A DNA stretch of 64,000 bases from Gaertneriomyces semiglobifer (GCA_025558075.1 JAHLKF010000015.1:372001-436000), one strand, 5' to 3'; counted from the stretch's first letter, positions 1 to 12,224 are shown. Notes: a model not told the origin generated them from the letters alone. A program made the numbers and translations.

Positions 1-3000
1 ATTCTCATGGATGACACTGCAGAAGCCTATTCGTCTCGAGCAAAGCCGGAAGTGTCTCGCTACAGGCCAACGGATCTGGGAAAGTTACCCGCGCTTTACC
101 GACGAATGAAGTATTGGGTGGAAGCGGCGCCTCAATTCAAAGGCGTTGTGGAAAGCGCCACTGAAATGATGAAGGAATTAGGCCCTTGGGCATGTGCCAC
201 TAACTTGTGGAACACGGTCAATGCAGTTTTGAGGCTTCAGGATAAACGCGTCATAAACAGAACTTCCAAAGGAAACGACGTCCTTATCTCAGAAGCAACC
301 CAGAAGGCGCTGCTAGACGATATCTCTCCGCTGGTACCTTCTGAAACACCACGACTAGAAGACGTTTCGCCCAAAGTTCACCGTTTGATAAACATCCTTC
401 GTGGTTATCGGCATGATGATCGGTTCGCTGGAATTGTTTTTGTTGAACGACGTGATACCGCAACCATGTTGAAGACGATTCTAGCGTCATCAAAGGAGCT
501 CGAAGGGTTCATTCGCGTTGGAGTACTCCTTGGCCATAATAGCCGGAGCACGGAGGGAATTGACAGTTCAATGCATGTGCAGGAGCAGGAGAAAACAGTC
601 ATACAGTTTAAAAAAGGTGTGACGAACCTCCTCATCGCCACCTCAATTGGAGAAGAAGGACTTGATATCCAGTCATGCAAGTTGGTTGTGCGGTTCACTT
701 TGAACATGAATTTGCTCAACTTCATCCAAGTATGCACTTTGTGATTTTCTCACGGGGCTCGCAGTGCATTTGCTGACAGTCACTTTACAGAGTCGCGGAC
801 GCGCTAGAGCTAGAAATTCTCGCTTCATCCTGATGTTGCAAGACGGGGATGACTGGGCGTGGATGCAAATCCACAAGCTCATCAATAGCGAAGAGCAAGT
901 TCGAAAAGACCTGGCAAGTCGCTACAATGCTATCCGTACCGTGGACGTGTTCGACGCCCGCTTGCCACCCAACATTGTTGTCCCATTTGAGTATAGGACC
1001 GGTCGTGGTGCCACAGTTACCTTGACTTCCGCATTGGAGGTGCTCAATAGGTTTTGTGATGCCTTGGAAGGAGACGCGTTCACGGCCTGCAAGCCTCATT
1101 ACTCAATAACACCTCTGCCTTCAAGTGAGCACGAGAGATTCCAAGCGACAGTGATGCTTCCAAACTTTCTTCCACCCAACATCCGCTTTGTTTGTGGGCT
1201 TCCAATGAGAACCAAGGCACTAGCGTACCGACATGCGGCTTTCGAGACGGTGAAGCTGTTGCATCTGGAAGCTTATCTAGATGATCACCTCAGACCCGTG
1301 GGTGACGATACGGTTGTTAAGACGAAAAAAGGAATACTGAGCGAAGCAGATGTCCAAGAGCTACATTTGGCGCTAACGCGGCTCAAGACAAAAAAAGCAA
1401 AGCGTTGGCATGAAAGTAAGTCTACCCTATTTCGACTCGTACACCCACCGCTAACCGATGCATGACAGTTGCCGTACCGAGGATGTTCCAGTTGCCGTGG
1501 ATAGCCAAGCGTGACATAGATGAGGAGTTCATCGAGTGCCATCTAAACGTCCTCGATACTCAATATGTTCATCAAACAGAACCGGAGGCGTCGATTCTTG
1601 GTTTTCTCACCGTGGAGTCCATGCCGACGCCATCGCTCACTTTCCCACTTTGGCCGAACTTGGTTGAGATGAAAATTCGTATTCAGACATCTCCACAGTC
1701 CATCAAGATCTCCAAACGACACTTTGACCTTGCCAAAAAGTATAATTTCCTAGTACTATCAACAATGCTCAAACACACATTGTTCGAAGCCGATAAAGAG
1801 TACGCTTTCATTGTCATACCGTTGAAGGTTACCAAAGCATCCCCGCCAGTCGATTACACTGCTACCCCAGCGGAAGTTTTGATCGATTGGGAAGCTGTGG
1901 ATGCGGCAGTTAACTTTGAACCTAAGAGACATCGCGGAGATCTTTACAAACCCACTTTGGTGCCCAACATGGTTGTCGTGGACAAACGACATTGGAGCAG
2001 AAAGTATGTAGCGTTGGAGCTTCTGCAAGACAAAACGCCGTTCGATAAGGTGCCATTTGGGGACGAAAAGTACACATGCGCGGCCGACTATTACACGACA
2101 CTGAAGGACAAGACAAAAATTCGAACAGATCAACCTGTGATCCGCGCGCGTATGGTTATGAGAAAGTTCAACATGCTGGCGTATCACAACATTGCTCAGA
2201 ACGAGAGTGTGGAAGCAAATCGAGATGCCGAAGTTTTTCTTGTTCCACAGTTCTGTGAACCCTACCCAATTACCCAGGACGTCATTCTGGCTGCCGGCAT
2301 TTTTCCCTCTGTGCTGTACTATGTAGAACTGGCTTGCCGCACCAGTGAGCTCAAGAAGGATCTCAATATCCCGGCCTCGTTACCCTCCCTGATTACAGCC
2401 CTCTCGGCGCCGTCCGCGACGTTACAAACAAACTACGAAAGATACGAAACTCTTGGCGATTCTTTCCTAAAACTTGCAATCACGCTACACTTGTTCGCAC
2501 TTCATCCTCACCGACATGAAGGCGTCATGACAATGATGTGCCATAAGCTCGTATCCAACTATGAGCTTTTTCTGCGAGCCTGTATGAAGCGAATTCCTGG
2601 CTATATGATTGCACAGAAGCTTTCACGGACGGAGTGGCGTCCAATAGTAATCCCTGACCACAAAGAGTGCAAAGAGGACCAGGACTCCTCCGTCCCCGAA
2701 GAGAAGAGCTTGCACGACATGGAGCCCACTCAGAAGAAAAAGAGCCTTCCTCCAGTAACCATGGCAAAGCAGATTTTATCGAACAAACAAGTCGCAGATG
2801 CTATGGAAGCAATTCTGGGTGCGTCGATAGATTCCCACGGACTTCGGGGCGGAGCGCAAGCCTTGCATAGCATCTTCAGTGATGCGGTATGCATTGACTT
2901 TAGCGAGTACATGAACAGGATTCCACTTCAACTCAACGGGACCATGCGTCCTGCAAAGGCTGCAGCGGTGGCCCAAGCTCAAGAGATATTACAATACCAA

Positions 3001-3960
3001 TTCAAAAATCCATTGTTATTGTCCCAAGCGCTGACCCATCCAAGTTCCACGGATCCACTAGTACCAAATTATCAGAGGCTGGAGTTCTTGGGGGACGCTG
3101 TTCTGGGTTTCCTTGCTGTGCGCCATTTCTTCAACAAGTATCCTGATCTACCACCGGGACGCCTTGTTGATCTCAAGGATGCCGCAGTAAACAATGCGTT
3201 CCTCGCGAATATCTCGGCAAACCTGGGGTTACATGTACATATTGACCGTTTCAGCGCTCCGTTGAACGATGCGATTGCGGAATATGTAGAAAAACTACGA
3301 GCCGCCACTGAAAAGTTTGAGCAGAACGCTGAATCTCGCCGAAAAAAGCTTGATGCTATAAACCATTTTCCGGAGAACCGGGTCGAAACCAAGAAGTTGC
3401 AAAGACAGATTGAGCAGGAGATACAGTACTGGATGGATATCGACACGCCCAAAGCCGTATCTGACGTGTTTGAAGCTATTTGTGGTGCCATATACTTGGA
3501 TAACAACCTAGATCACGAGGCTGTATGGACGATGTTGCAGAGATGTTGGTTACCCTGGGTAGACGAATACATCCAGCCTCACATTGTGGGTCGACATCCC
3601 TTCCGTGAGCTGGCAGGATATTTTCGATCTGTTGTTCGTTGTGATGCCTGGCGCGTTCCCACGAAACATGATACAGAAGAGTATCAATTTGTCGCTAATT
3701 TGATTGTACATGCCGAAGTCGTCGATTTGGATTACGGTACCTCTCGGAAGGCAGCTCGTCGAGCGTTGGCAGAGAAGGTGCTAGATATGGTAGAGGTTGA
3801 CCCTGACTTTATCAGAAAACGATGCACATGCGGCGACAAAGGCAAAAGCGGCAAGGCAGCGGCAGCGGTAGATGATGGTTCGGACGTCATGCTGGAAAAG
3901 GATGAGGACAACATGCACGCCCGTGATGACAAGCACTTGCGTGACCTAAAAAGCTTTTAA
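1..3960 (+). CDS. Dicer-like ribonuclease (5' partial)
   Basis: This is the 3' part of a Dicer, the RNase III enzyme that cuts double-stranded RNA into small RNAs for Argonaute. The DEAD helicase half lies left of the window. Exons are 1-729, 791-1415 and 1469-3960, joined by GT-AG introns of 61 and 53 nt. In order the protein shows the end of the helicase C domain (ATSIGEEGLDIQ, then SRGRARARNS after the intron), a Dicer-dimerisation (DUF283) region at about 1000-1290, a PAZ-like segment at about 1940-2290, RNase IIIa with ETLGDSF near 2450, RNase IIIb with EFLGDAV near 3080 and DVFEAICGAIY near 3460, and a dsRNA-binding fold at the C-terminus. Both catalytic signatures are intact, so the enzyme is probably active. 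The ATG at position 7 is internal, not the true start. Confidence 0.95.
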
Positions 3961-4770
3961 GGTGCAGGCGCGACAAAGGCGAGCTTACGGCGTACAAACC
4001 ACGTTAGATGTTATATCTTTTGTATTTGGGCTGGATCAGTTACAGCACATGCCTTCGCACAAACGTTGCGACGGAGCTAATAACGTGCATGTGAGGTATT
4101 GGGCGACTGCGTGCCTTATAGTATAGAACATAGTGGATGATCCTGCTGACTGTTGCTCCTCATTCTCTCGGGAAAGGCACAACGCTGGGTCACCCTTCTG
4201 GTCAGTGGGAACGTGGCCAGGACGCAGGCAGCTCACGCCTCTCCGGTGGTAATCTGAAGTTGCTGAGCGGGAGCATTTCGGGACCACGCGGTTTGCAACT
4301 CGGCATGAGGAAATATTCATTGTGTATGATGTTTCTTTAAGCAAACGTTACACACAGGATCGCTTCGCTTTTCGCGATATTGTGGAAAAAATACAAACTT
4401 GCTTGTGCGAATTGACCGTTATTGGTGCCCTTGCCCACCTCAGCATCTTGACTCAATACTTAATCATTCGGCCAGTACCATTGTGGATCCAGCGACGGTA
4501 AGTCGTTGACACCACAGCGGTCGGCAGCATGAGTACATTTCTCAGATGAGAAATCGTCTGCTCCGAGGAACAAATTCAGATGTCGAAAACGATGGAAGTT
4601 TCTCCACCTGGGGCGTGTAACTCTCGGATGCAGAAGTGCTTAAAAGCATAATGACTGGATATCGGAAACGATCAAATTGGGTACTCGTCTGCGCTACATA
4701 TACACAGTGCTAATTTCTTATACAATTATATGGCTGCTCGCCTGTCACTCGTTGGCAACTCTAGAATCCT
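3961..4770. other. Intergenic region between convergent genes
   Basis: These 810 bases separate the 3' ends of the Dicer-like gene and the DUF6787 gene. Short open frames on both strands lack family resemblance and splice-supported extension. I see only 3' flanking DNA here. Confidence 0.5.
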
Positions 4771-5544
4771 TCACTTTTTCTCGTCAGCAATGTTCTTCTT
4801 GTTCTTCAAAAATGGCAGTATTCTACTCCACATTCTCCTTGCAATTGCTTTGAAGTACGGCCCTCGTCCAAATAAGGTCCCAACGGCAATTAGGATCATT
4901 GAGTACACTGGGAAAGTGGTAAAAAAGTATGCGATTCTGAACACTGTCGGACCATCCCACATGGTGCCTTCAAGCCCAAAAACAGAGCTGAGAAGTGGAC
5001 GCACTAGTTTGACAGTTGAAGAGCCGGTGATCGCAAAGACAATGCAAATCATGGTATAGTCCTTGAGCCAAAGCGCACTCCACGGCGGATGGAGACTAGC
5101 CGGTGGCATTCCGTGATGATCCTTCTCCGCTGGCATGGACTTATCCGCAGCAGCTGCAGTGTTGGAAGTCAGTGGAATGGGAGTAGAGAAGACGGGTGAC
5201 GGAATAGGCGAGTTCGCAGGAGCTTCCGGAGTGTTGATAGCCTCGTGCTGCTGCGCCGGAGATTCCCTGGTGGCGGTTGTCATGGACGTATCAGCGTTGA
5301 GATTTCGGTGCGGTTGGGCAGGTGGCGGGTCAGGATCTGCAGGGTCAGGACGTTGCGACGACGTTGATGAGCGAGTAGTCTGTTGAATGTGTCGAAAATG
5401 GGATAGTGTAGCCGGGCGGAAGGTAGGATATACGGATATACTAATCTTTAGAGGATGGTGTGCCAGACGAAACCCAGGCGTAGAGAAGTGCGTGCTTGCG
5501 GATCGAGAGAGAGGAGAAGCCAGTCGCAGCAGCGTCACTCGCAT
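4771..5544 (-). CDS. DUF6787-family mitochondrial membrane protein
   Basis: This intronless gene encodes 257 residues. The first ~75 residues are rich in Arg, Ser and Thr with almost no acidic residues, which looks like a mitochondrial presequence. A Pro/Ala-rich linker follows. The C-terminal ~95 residues carry the conserved part: IVFAITGSSTVKLVRPLL and FTTFPVYSMILIAVGTLFG form two membrane segments, ending in a basic tail. This resembles the DUF6787 family known from Bacteroidetes and from organelle-targeted eukaryotic proteins; its function is not known. The gene is convergent with the Dicer-like gene and divergent from the J-domain gene (257 bp between start codons). Confidence 0.7.
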   Translation of the reverse strand: MRVTLLRLASPLSRSASTHFSTPGFRLAHHPLKISISVYPTFRPATLSHFRHIQQTTRSSTSSQRPDPADPDPPPAQPHRNLNADTSMTTATRESPAQQHEAINTPEAPANSPIPSPVFSTPIPLTSNTAAAADKSMPAEKDHHGMPPASLHPPWSALWLKDYTMICIVFAITGSSTVKLVRPLLSSVFGLEGTMWDGPTVFRIAYFFTTFPVYSMILIAVGTLFGRGPYFKAIARRMWSRILPFLKNKKNIADEKK

Positions 5545-5800
5545 ACTTGGTCTATATAAATACTAACGGCGTACGGACCAGTGTTAAATCCTACTCGTCT
5601 TTGTCCAAAAAAGGGCCTCCCAAATTTCGAGATCAAGAAAACCCAACGCGGTTGGCAGCAGTCGCTTGTCATGTGCATCACATCTCTCAACGACATCATC
5701 GAACCGCTTGGCGTTGACATTCTTTGAAGACTCGAGCATATAAAGAACACTTGAATACCTCTTACTGGGCATAGTAAAATAGCTGGATTTTGTGAAAGCA

Positions 5801-6526
5801 ATGGCTGAAAGTAACGTTGACTACTACGAAGTATTGGGTGTAAAACCCGACGCCAATGACGACACCATCCGTCAGGCATACATTAAGGAATCTGTAAGTG
5901 CTTTCGCGAAGTGCATAACGCCCGATTTGCCATGAAGCAGGGGTTCTCAAGCCATACGTATTGTAGCTTAGATGGCATCCGGACCGCAACACGTCGCCAG
6001 AGGCAACTGCCAAGTTCCAAGAAGTCGCCCAGGCGTACTTCGTCCTCAGGTTGGTCACGGCCATTTGCTTCTTCGAGAAAGCGTGCGCTAATAAGCTACT
6101 GCAGCGACAAGGACCGCCGTAGTTCGTATAACAGGGCGCGCCGTGACAACCGCAAATTCGACACTGATGAGAAGATTGACCCCACCTCGGTCTTTGGCAG
6201 CGTCTTTGACGAGCTTCTAATTCCTGAAGTCCCCAACCCTATGTGGTTCTGGGAACCCATTGGCGGAGTTGCCGGATTCACCCTTGGGTAATTTGAATCA
6301 TTCCAAACACTGTTTGCATGAATTTTCCAGCTAACGTACGGATGTTAGCTTTATCGTTTTCAACATTCCTGGTGCGCTCTTTGGAGCTTGGACAGGAAAG
6401 AAGATGGGCAAGGTGCGCGACATGAAGGGTGTTTCTGTGTACGAAGCCTTTTCAAAGCTCGGCAAGGACCGCAAAGCCGAGATTCTCTCTCACTTGGCCG
6501 CGAAGATGTTCAAAACGGCGATATAA
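5801..6526 (+). CDS. J-domain (DnaJ-like) co-chaperone
   Basis: This Hsp70 co-chaperone has four exons: 5801-5893, 5967-6049, 6105-6287 and 6349-6526. The J domain starts at residue 6 (VDYYEVLGVKPDANDDTIRQ) and has the catalytic HPD tripeptide in exon 2 (LRWHPDRN), followed by the usual VLSDKDRR end of helix III. After the J domain comes a short acidic linker, then a hydrophobic glycine-zipper-like stretch (WFWEPIGGVAGFTLGF, IPGALFGAWTGKKMG) that could insert into or against a membrane, and a C-terminal helix. A similar architecture occurs in uncharacterised fungal DnaJ proteins. No zinc-finger domain is present, so it is a class C J-protein. Confidence 0.88.
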
Positions 6527-6710
6527 ACACGCAATACGCAACTGTTAGAACAGAACCTCATATTATATCCTGTGTACGAGCTTTGAGCTGAGGCGTCGTA
6601 GTTTACTTTAATGGGCTTCATAGGTTCTCGGATAGGACATCATAGCCTTTTGTTTTTGTTATGTCTTTTTGTTGTGTCAAAATTATTGTATTACCACGTT
6701 CCGACGTAAT

Positions 6711-7582
6711 CTACATTGACCGGCGAGCACCTCTAAACACTGTTGCTCTACTTGCGGCTATCTCTGAAAGCGCTGACTGTGCGCCCTCGCGGAATGGTGC
6801 GGGCTCCATTGGAACAATGCGTCGTATAACATCAATCCCTCCCCTTGCCGGAAAGTCCTCTTTCCCTGGAAGAGGAGTTGCATTCGGTACGATATCTTCG
6901 CACCGAAGAGGATCGAATGTGTTGTTGCGGAGGTAGAGCTTCGTGGCGCGGGTAGATACCTTGTGCTGAATGATGCGTAAGCAAAGCATCGTGTCAAAAA
7001 CCACTCTCGCGCGTCAGCCTCACCATGGCGTTCTCATCTTTAGCAGCGAGCTCTGCACCTTCCGCCGTGGAAAGATAGTTTCCCGTAATGGGATCGTAGC
7101 CAACCTTGTTGCGTCCGATTCGTGAATTTGCGTGCTTCGTTGCTCGCAGGGCTTCTTCTTTCTGGACTTCTTGCGCCATATGTGACCACCGTGCAGTGTC
7201 CAAGTTGTTAATCCAATCCCTAGGCAATGGCGAGTCAGCATCAATTGTATAAGGGTACCAGCGGCAAGATATATACGTGCCGCTTGAACTGAATTCTCTG
7301 CGCCCGTTTCTCCCTGTCTTCCTGTCGTCGACGCTTCTCTGCTTCCGCCACATCATACCGATATCGTTCCAAGTCTGAAACATGTTCTCTGTCAAGATCC
7401 TTACGATGATTCGCAACCAGTGCTCGCTTACCGTCTCTAAAATCGAGGTCTCCACCAAACCTAAAGACAGCATCGCTGTGATTTCTCGTGTTCGTACCAA
7501 CTCGTGCTAGCCTGCCACCTGTCCTTGTCGATGGTATAGGAACAGAAGGATTATGCTTATACGTTTCCGTCATGGTCGGCAT
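6711..7582 (-). CDS. Uncharacterised charged protein; candidate flagellar-type protein
   Basis: I do not recognise a named family. Three exons can be joined: 7582 to about 7281, 7219 to about 7004, and a last exon ending at 6711, giving roughly 240 residues. The N-terminus has an ordered Pro/Arg motif (PSTRTGGRLARVG). A highly charged probable coiled coil follows (DREHVSDLERYRYDVAEAEK, RRRQEDREKRAQR), then a segment with VGYDPITGNYLS. Short charged helical proteins with a 'DPITG' turn occur among axonemal proteins of flagellates, so a flagellar role is possible if the organism makes zoospores; this is a guess. The first intron (7220-7280) keeps frame only with a GC donor (CG|GCACGT) or a weak GTTCAA donor. 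An ATG nine bases downstream of the chosen start is an alternative. Confidence 0.6.
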
Positions 7583-7742
7583 GGGCTTAGCGTGCAAAAC
7601 GATAGCTGCAACTTTTTCGCACTCGACGCACCCAATCTTCGGACTTTAGTTCCTTTGTTTACGGGCCATGCTGACTTAAACTTTGGGCTCATTCCCCTCA
7701 TTTCTGAATTCTATTAAGTTTCTAGTAACTATCAAGCGTGCT

Positions 7743-8114
7743 TTACATAACAGCATCCGGAACTATTCTGGTCCGTGGATCAGCGGGGGTGCCTTCTACA
7801 GGTTGCGGGCCAGCTTGACTGTACGCCGCATCTTGCCGGACGGCGGGGCTGCCTCCTACAGCCATTGTCTCTTGTATCCGTGCGTCCTTGTCCGCACTAC
7901 CGGTAAGTTTTCCGAACGTTTTTGCCATCATATTTCCTATCTTTTCCGTGGTCGACGGTTTCTATAAGGGCCCGCAAGCGTTAGTGTTCGCCCCTGTTTT
8001 CCACCGCGAACAGGACGCAAACCCTCTCACCTGCTGTCCATTGGGGTCTTCCGGGTTGACCTTCAATCTGATGTTGCTCACGGAGGCCATAGCGGGATCG
8101 CGGAGTGTACTCAT
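7743..8114 (-). CDS. Small hypothetical protein with TATA promoter
   Basis: Two exons (8114-8031 and 7961-7743) flank a 69-nt GT-AG intron (GTGAGA...TTATAG). They encode about 100 residues: a short hydrophilic N-terminus (MSTLRDPAMASVSNIRLKV), a helix-prone middle (KIGNMMAKTFGKLTGSADKD), and a Pro/Ala-rich tail. No transmembrane segment or known domain is visible. A clear TATA box lies about 104 nt upstream, which is unusual in this window and suggests strongly regulated, perhaps stress- or stage-linked, expression. I do not recognise the family. Confidence 0.6.
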
Positions 8115-8217
8115 AGTAACTAATTTGTTTTCTTGATAATGACGATTTCTTGAGTTGCTTCGATTTTGGAATGTGAGATGTTTGAGCACATGCTGCGGCG
8201 AGAGCCCGCCTGCCCGA

Positions 8218-8227
8218 CTTTTATATA
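8218..8227 (-). promoter_or_regulatory. TATA box (TATATAAAAG)
   Basis: Read on the minus strand this is a near-perfect TATA element about 104 nt upstream of the start codon of the small gene at 7743-8114. It implies transcription starting roughly 70-75 nt before the ATG. Confidence 0.6.
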
Positions 8228-8865
8228 CGGCATTGCAGAGTGGATTTAAGGTTACCGCCCCGACGTCAGTTGCTTGCGAAGGATGTCGAGGGAAGATGGG
8301 ACACAGTGCACAGCCGACGCCGTGTTTTTGACGCGCCGAACTCCGACATGACAACATGAGGCTGGACGACGAAGGAACTTGCGCAGGACGACTTGTTGGC
8401 TCGTCGTCGTCGTTGGATCGCCGTATTAAATCGAAAACTGTATATTTATTGACTTATAGACATAGCCATAACCATATGCACAATGTTGAGAAGTACAGTA
8501 GAAGGAGAAATTAAATAGCTAAAAAGCATCGCCCACTTCTCAGTGTGCACTGTCCACCAAAATATGGAATTCCGAAAACTTCAGGGACTTTCGATGGCTC
8601 GTCTGCTCATTTGATCTAGATGGCTTCGATACGGAGCAAAACTTGCATGGTTGTCGAGCACATAAGAAGGGCAGCCTCGACGTTGCTGAGCAAAGAGGTG
8701 TCAGCAACATCTGATTCGTCACACAGTTCCGGTAGAGCCTGGCGAAATTTTGAAATACGTCAACATGGATGAATTATGTACACACGTTCATACACACACA
8801 ACGGAATGGCGAACATGACGAGTAGCTGCTGTGGTCGACCCTATCCTTTTCCGGGCACCATAAGC
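8228..8865. other. Intergenic region
   Basis: This stretch holds the upstream region of the small TATA gene and the 3' flank of the UBC2 gene, both on the minus strand. No supported coding sequence or repeat was seen. Confidence 0.4.
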
Positions 8866-9389
8866 TCAACTCAGCCATGATTCTTCCACTGTCTCTCGAA
8901 CTCGCTTGTTATAATCCTTTTTGTTTTCTTGAAATAGCCTGGCTGCTTCAGCATTGGCCGGACTGTTCGGATTGGGGTCATGTAGAAGAGATTGAATTGA
9001 CGTGAGAATCGCGGCCACATCATAAGTTGGTGACCTATAGTATGGAGCGCAACGTCAGATACTGCACATTCCCATGGGGTGAGCCTCCTGCGAGAAACCT
9101 ACCATCGGTTCTGTAGAATATCAAGACATAGGTCACCGTTTGCATATACGTTGGGATGGAACATCCTGCTGATAAACTTGACGTGTGGCGGCTTTGTCGG
9201 ATAACTTTCATCGAATGTTAGCGCTAACTTGAATGTTCCGTCCTCAAACGGCGTATCCTCGGGGCCAAAAATGACAGCGTTCCATAATAGCACATTGTCC
9301 GGACAAGGCGCACCGGAAACCCCTTCTGGAGGATCCGTCTGCAGCCTCTTGAAATCCCTCATCAGTCGACGCTTTGCTGGAGTCGACAT
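8866..9389 (-). CDS. UBC2: Ubiquitin-conjugating enzyme E2, Rad6/Ubc2 type
   Basis: This E2 enzyme transfers ubiquitin and, with Rad18- or Bre1-type ligases, marks PCNA and histone H2B. Exons 9389-9103 and 9034-8866 join in phase 2 within a Trp codon, giving 151 residues, the usual length of Rad6 without the acidic tail of budding yeast. The N-terminus [17 protein letters not shown] is the Rad6 signature. The active-site cysteine is in [13 protein letters not shown], immediately before the intron, and [17 protein letters not shown] follows it. The C-terminus ends normally with VRETVEESW. It is divergent from SEC66, with about 340 bp between start codons. Confidence 0.97.
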
Positions 9390-9731
9390 TATTCACAATG
9401 TCCTTTCCTGGCTGGTTCCTTTGCACCCGTCAAACTTGTTCACAATCCAAATGAAGACCACAGTCGCTCCCTTAAGCAGATGCTGTCTCTTCTCTTCTCA
9501 GCTCAATCCGTCCCGCACGCTGATGCTGCGTTGATGCTCTCTCGTACAATGTTGACCGGGGCAGACGGAGCCGACTGACATATCCAAAATCCAAACTGGG
9601 GGTCTATTCTGAATGCCTCGTGACTGTGCCACACCGACCAGTTGCGGGTGTGTTCGACGTGGGCGGATTGAGTTTCGCAGATTGCGTCTTAGGACAAAGG
9701 GAAATTGGACAGCATTCCGGGCCTTGGAAAT
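9390..9731. promoter_or_regulatory. Divergent promoter region, UBC2 / SEC66
   Basis: These 342 bases lie between the divergent start codons of UBC2 and SEC66 and must carry both promoters. I see no TATA box or other distinct motif. Confidence 0.4.
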
Positions 9732-10558
9732 ATGGATAATACGACATCGGATTCGAGCTATAATAGCACGGAGGGAGATTCAGGCGATGTCAAAGCGACT
9801 TTGAAACCTGTTGCCTCATTTTGGCTACCTATCATCTATGTTGGCGCTATCGGGATCTTCACTTGGGTGTATATCCGATGGGGACGAAGTCGAAAGGCAA
9901 AGGCCGCTATGAAAGGTGCGCTGCTCAACTGAAATGTGTTACATCATTTTTTGCAATTCGTTTTTGCTGATGGTCGCCGTTGATACTAGAATCTTATTTC
10001 CCTCCGCATACAACTCTTCAGCAATACCTCGCCTTATCAGAGATGTACTCTCCTGATACGCCTAGCGGCCTGAAACTTCTCTCTACTGCTTTGATGAAGC
10101 GAGCAATGACAGATATAGAACGCATCCTTCAACTACAAGAAGAGAAAGGACCGTTAACCCAATTGGTCCGGGCGGGTTCTGTGGGAGAAGACTTGCTGGA
10201 GTCATTAACACTGGCAGAACAAGCCATGAACAGTGAACTAGAAGATCTGATGGCTGAAGCGGACCTGTTAAGACCGGGATGGAGCAAGAGCATCATCCAA
10301 GATGCGAATCAGTTGTTTAGACACCTGCAGCAGCAAGAGGCGCAAAAGGAGATGATGAGGCAACAGGCCGAAGCTCAAGAGGAAGAGCAGACGGATGCCG
10401 CTGAAGAGACTGAGACGAAAGAAACTGATGAGGAGCGCCGCCAACGCATTGCAGAGGAGCTAGTACGTGAAGAGGAAAACGAGAAGCGAAAGGCAGGAAA
10501 GTCATCAGGGAAGGACTCCCTCAAGGGTGGGAAAGGTGGCAGGAAAAAGTCCAAATAG
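9732..10558 (+). CDS. SEC66: Sec66-like subunit of the ER post-translational translocon
   Basis: Sec66 (Sec71) is a membrane subunit of the Sec62/63 complex that helps move finished proteins into the ER. Exons 9732-9915 and 9990-10558 encode about 250 residues. A short lumenal N-terminus with NxS/T sites (SYNST) precedes one transmembrane helix (SFWLPIIYVGAIGIFTWVYI) and a basic stop-transfer. The cytosolic part has the family's 'SYFPPH..LQQYLALSEMY' element and an alpha-helical core, and ends in a long Glu/Lys-rich tail longer than in yeast. The start was set at the first ATG of the frame. Confidence 0.85.
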
Positions 10559-10770
10559 CATTCGAGTTCCAGCTGATGCGGAGGTTTCATAACGGAAAAC
10601 CATGGCTTCTCATATACACTACTTGAGGAGATTAATACACATGCTTTGCAACGCTACCCGTGGCGCTCCTGCAGCCTGCCGAGTCGGCCGCCATTCGCAG
10701 ATGCCCTGAAACTTGAGATTGGCAAGACATTAAATCGATGAGTAACGATTGTCTGCAAGTACGCCTTGAT

Positions 10771-11555
10771 TTAGTCCCTGGGATTTCTTCTCATGAATGT
10801 AGCTGCTATCAGTCCCACAGCAGTCACAACTCCACCAACAATCGCCATCCCCATAAGCCCCTCTGCAACCGCAGCACATCAGTTAGAATTGAAGAGGAGT
10901 AGAGCCGAGTGAACAGCATGATGCCTACCAGACTTGACCTTATCGTCAATTAACCTGCGAAGTGACAAAGCTTGCTGGTTTCTAGCCTCCAGTTGCAACA
11001 AAGTTTCGTTGAATTTGCGAGCGTTCTATTGATGACAGAAGGGCCAGGTAAGCGTTTATCATCGTCAGCAATTGAGCATTAGTGGCCGACGTACCCGATA
11101 GTTGCCCAGCTTGTACTCTCCAAGAGCAAGATAATACAGACATTCCCGTCTTCTGTGAGGCAATTCGCGGTATATTTCTGCAAAGGTTGCTGTCAGCCCA
11201 CATCAAACTGCACAAGCTGACATGCGCAAGCCCACCGTGCAACAGTGCGATTCCTTTCTCCTGGTCAGTCCTGAACCGGCTTCGCACTACATAAAGAGTA
11301 CCAAGTTAAGACATACAGAATGGTCGGGCACCGCTCAGGTTTGAGGGCGGCGACCTACCTAAGGCCCAAGCATAGTTGAACTTGGTTTGAGGGCGAGGTT
11401 TGTCACCCTCTTTTTCGTATTGCTCTTGCAAGATCTAGTGGTTAACCAAGTCAGCGTGACAGCGCGGGACCAGACGACGAACGGTTCGAACATGCCTCCA
11501 ATTCTTCTGGCGATAGGGAGACTTCAGCCTCAGCGGCATAAGGAAGAGAGTCCAT
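10771..11555 (-). CDS. FIS1: Mitochondrial fission protein Fis1
   Basis: Fis1 is the tail-anchored outer-membrane adaptor for mitochondrial and peroxisomal division. Six short exons make a protein of about 155 residues. Family landmarks appear in order: [10 protein letters not shown] (first TPR helix), [20 protein letters not shown] (second TPR), [20 protein letters not shown], then a C-terminal transmembrane anchor ([20 protein letters not shown]) with a basic lumenal end (FMRRNPRD). The first intron (11435-11495, 61 nt) begins GAG|GCATGT: only a GC donor gives the correct phase and restores the conserved [13 protein letters not shown]. The remaining introns are GT-AG. Confidence 0.93.
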
Positions 11556-12224
11556 CTTGTAAAATAGTTTGTTCAGAGGTGGGAATTAGAATAGGAAGAG
11601 GTGCCTTTTTTTCTGGTGGAAATGAGGTGTGATGACAGTTGAGGCGAGAGTTATCACGCGTGGAATACTTGGCAGCTCAAGAGAACAACCGAAAACGCAT
11701 TGGTTGCATATGCATCGCCATGGCATGATTACTACTGCCGGTAGCCGTACAAATAACATTGGTTTGATCATAGCGAGCAGCCCACATCGGGGTTGGGCAA
11801 GGTAATTAGGCAGTGAAAGGTCAAGAGTCACCCGTGATTCGCTGGCTGGAGCACTCTACATAGAGATCGCACACATTTTCAAGAGTTCGATTCTATTTAG
11901 CGCACAATTCGAACACTGGTTACGATAGATGTAGTCAATCTGGCGCATCAACTGGCATTGGGAGCTTACTAGCGCAATCTGGTTGAGGCCAGTGACCGAC
12001 GACGGACGGCATCCACCGTGCATACCGCCCTTTCATCATTCATTCAACAGCAGCAGACAACCAATAAGGTTCCAGACGCACGTCCAAATATCCATTATGT
12101 GCTTTTCAGTGAGTTTTAACATTGTCACTGGCAAAAACCGAGGAGCCAAACATTTTTTCCACAGTTCGCCGAGATCGCGCTGGAAAAGTTGAACTTTTGG
12201 TGAACATTTCGAGAAAGCGAAAGG
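11556..12224. promoter_or_regulatory. Divergent promoter region, FIS1 / TOE1
   Basis: This 669-bp spacer separates the divergent FIS1 and TOE1 start codons. Short open frames in it have no supporting motifs. No TATA box is evident. Confidence 0.4.

Noticed and set aside
11485..11500. GGTTCGAAC resembling a tRNA T-loop
   Set aside because: It lies inside the GC-AG intron of FIS1 and no acceptor stem, D-loop or anticodon arm can be built around it.
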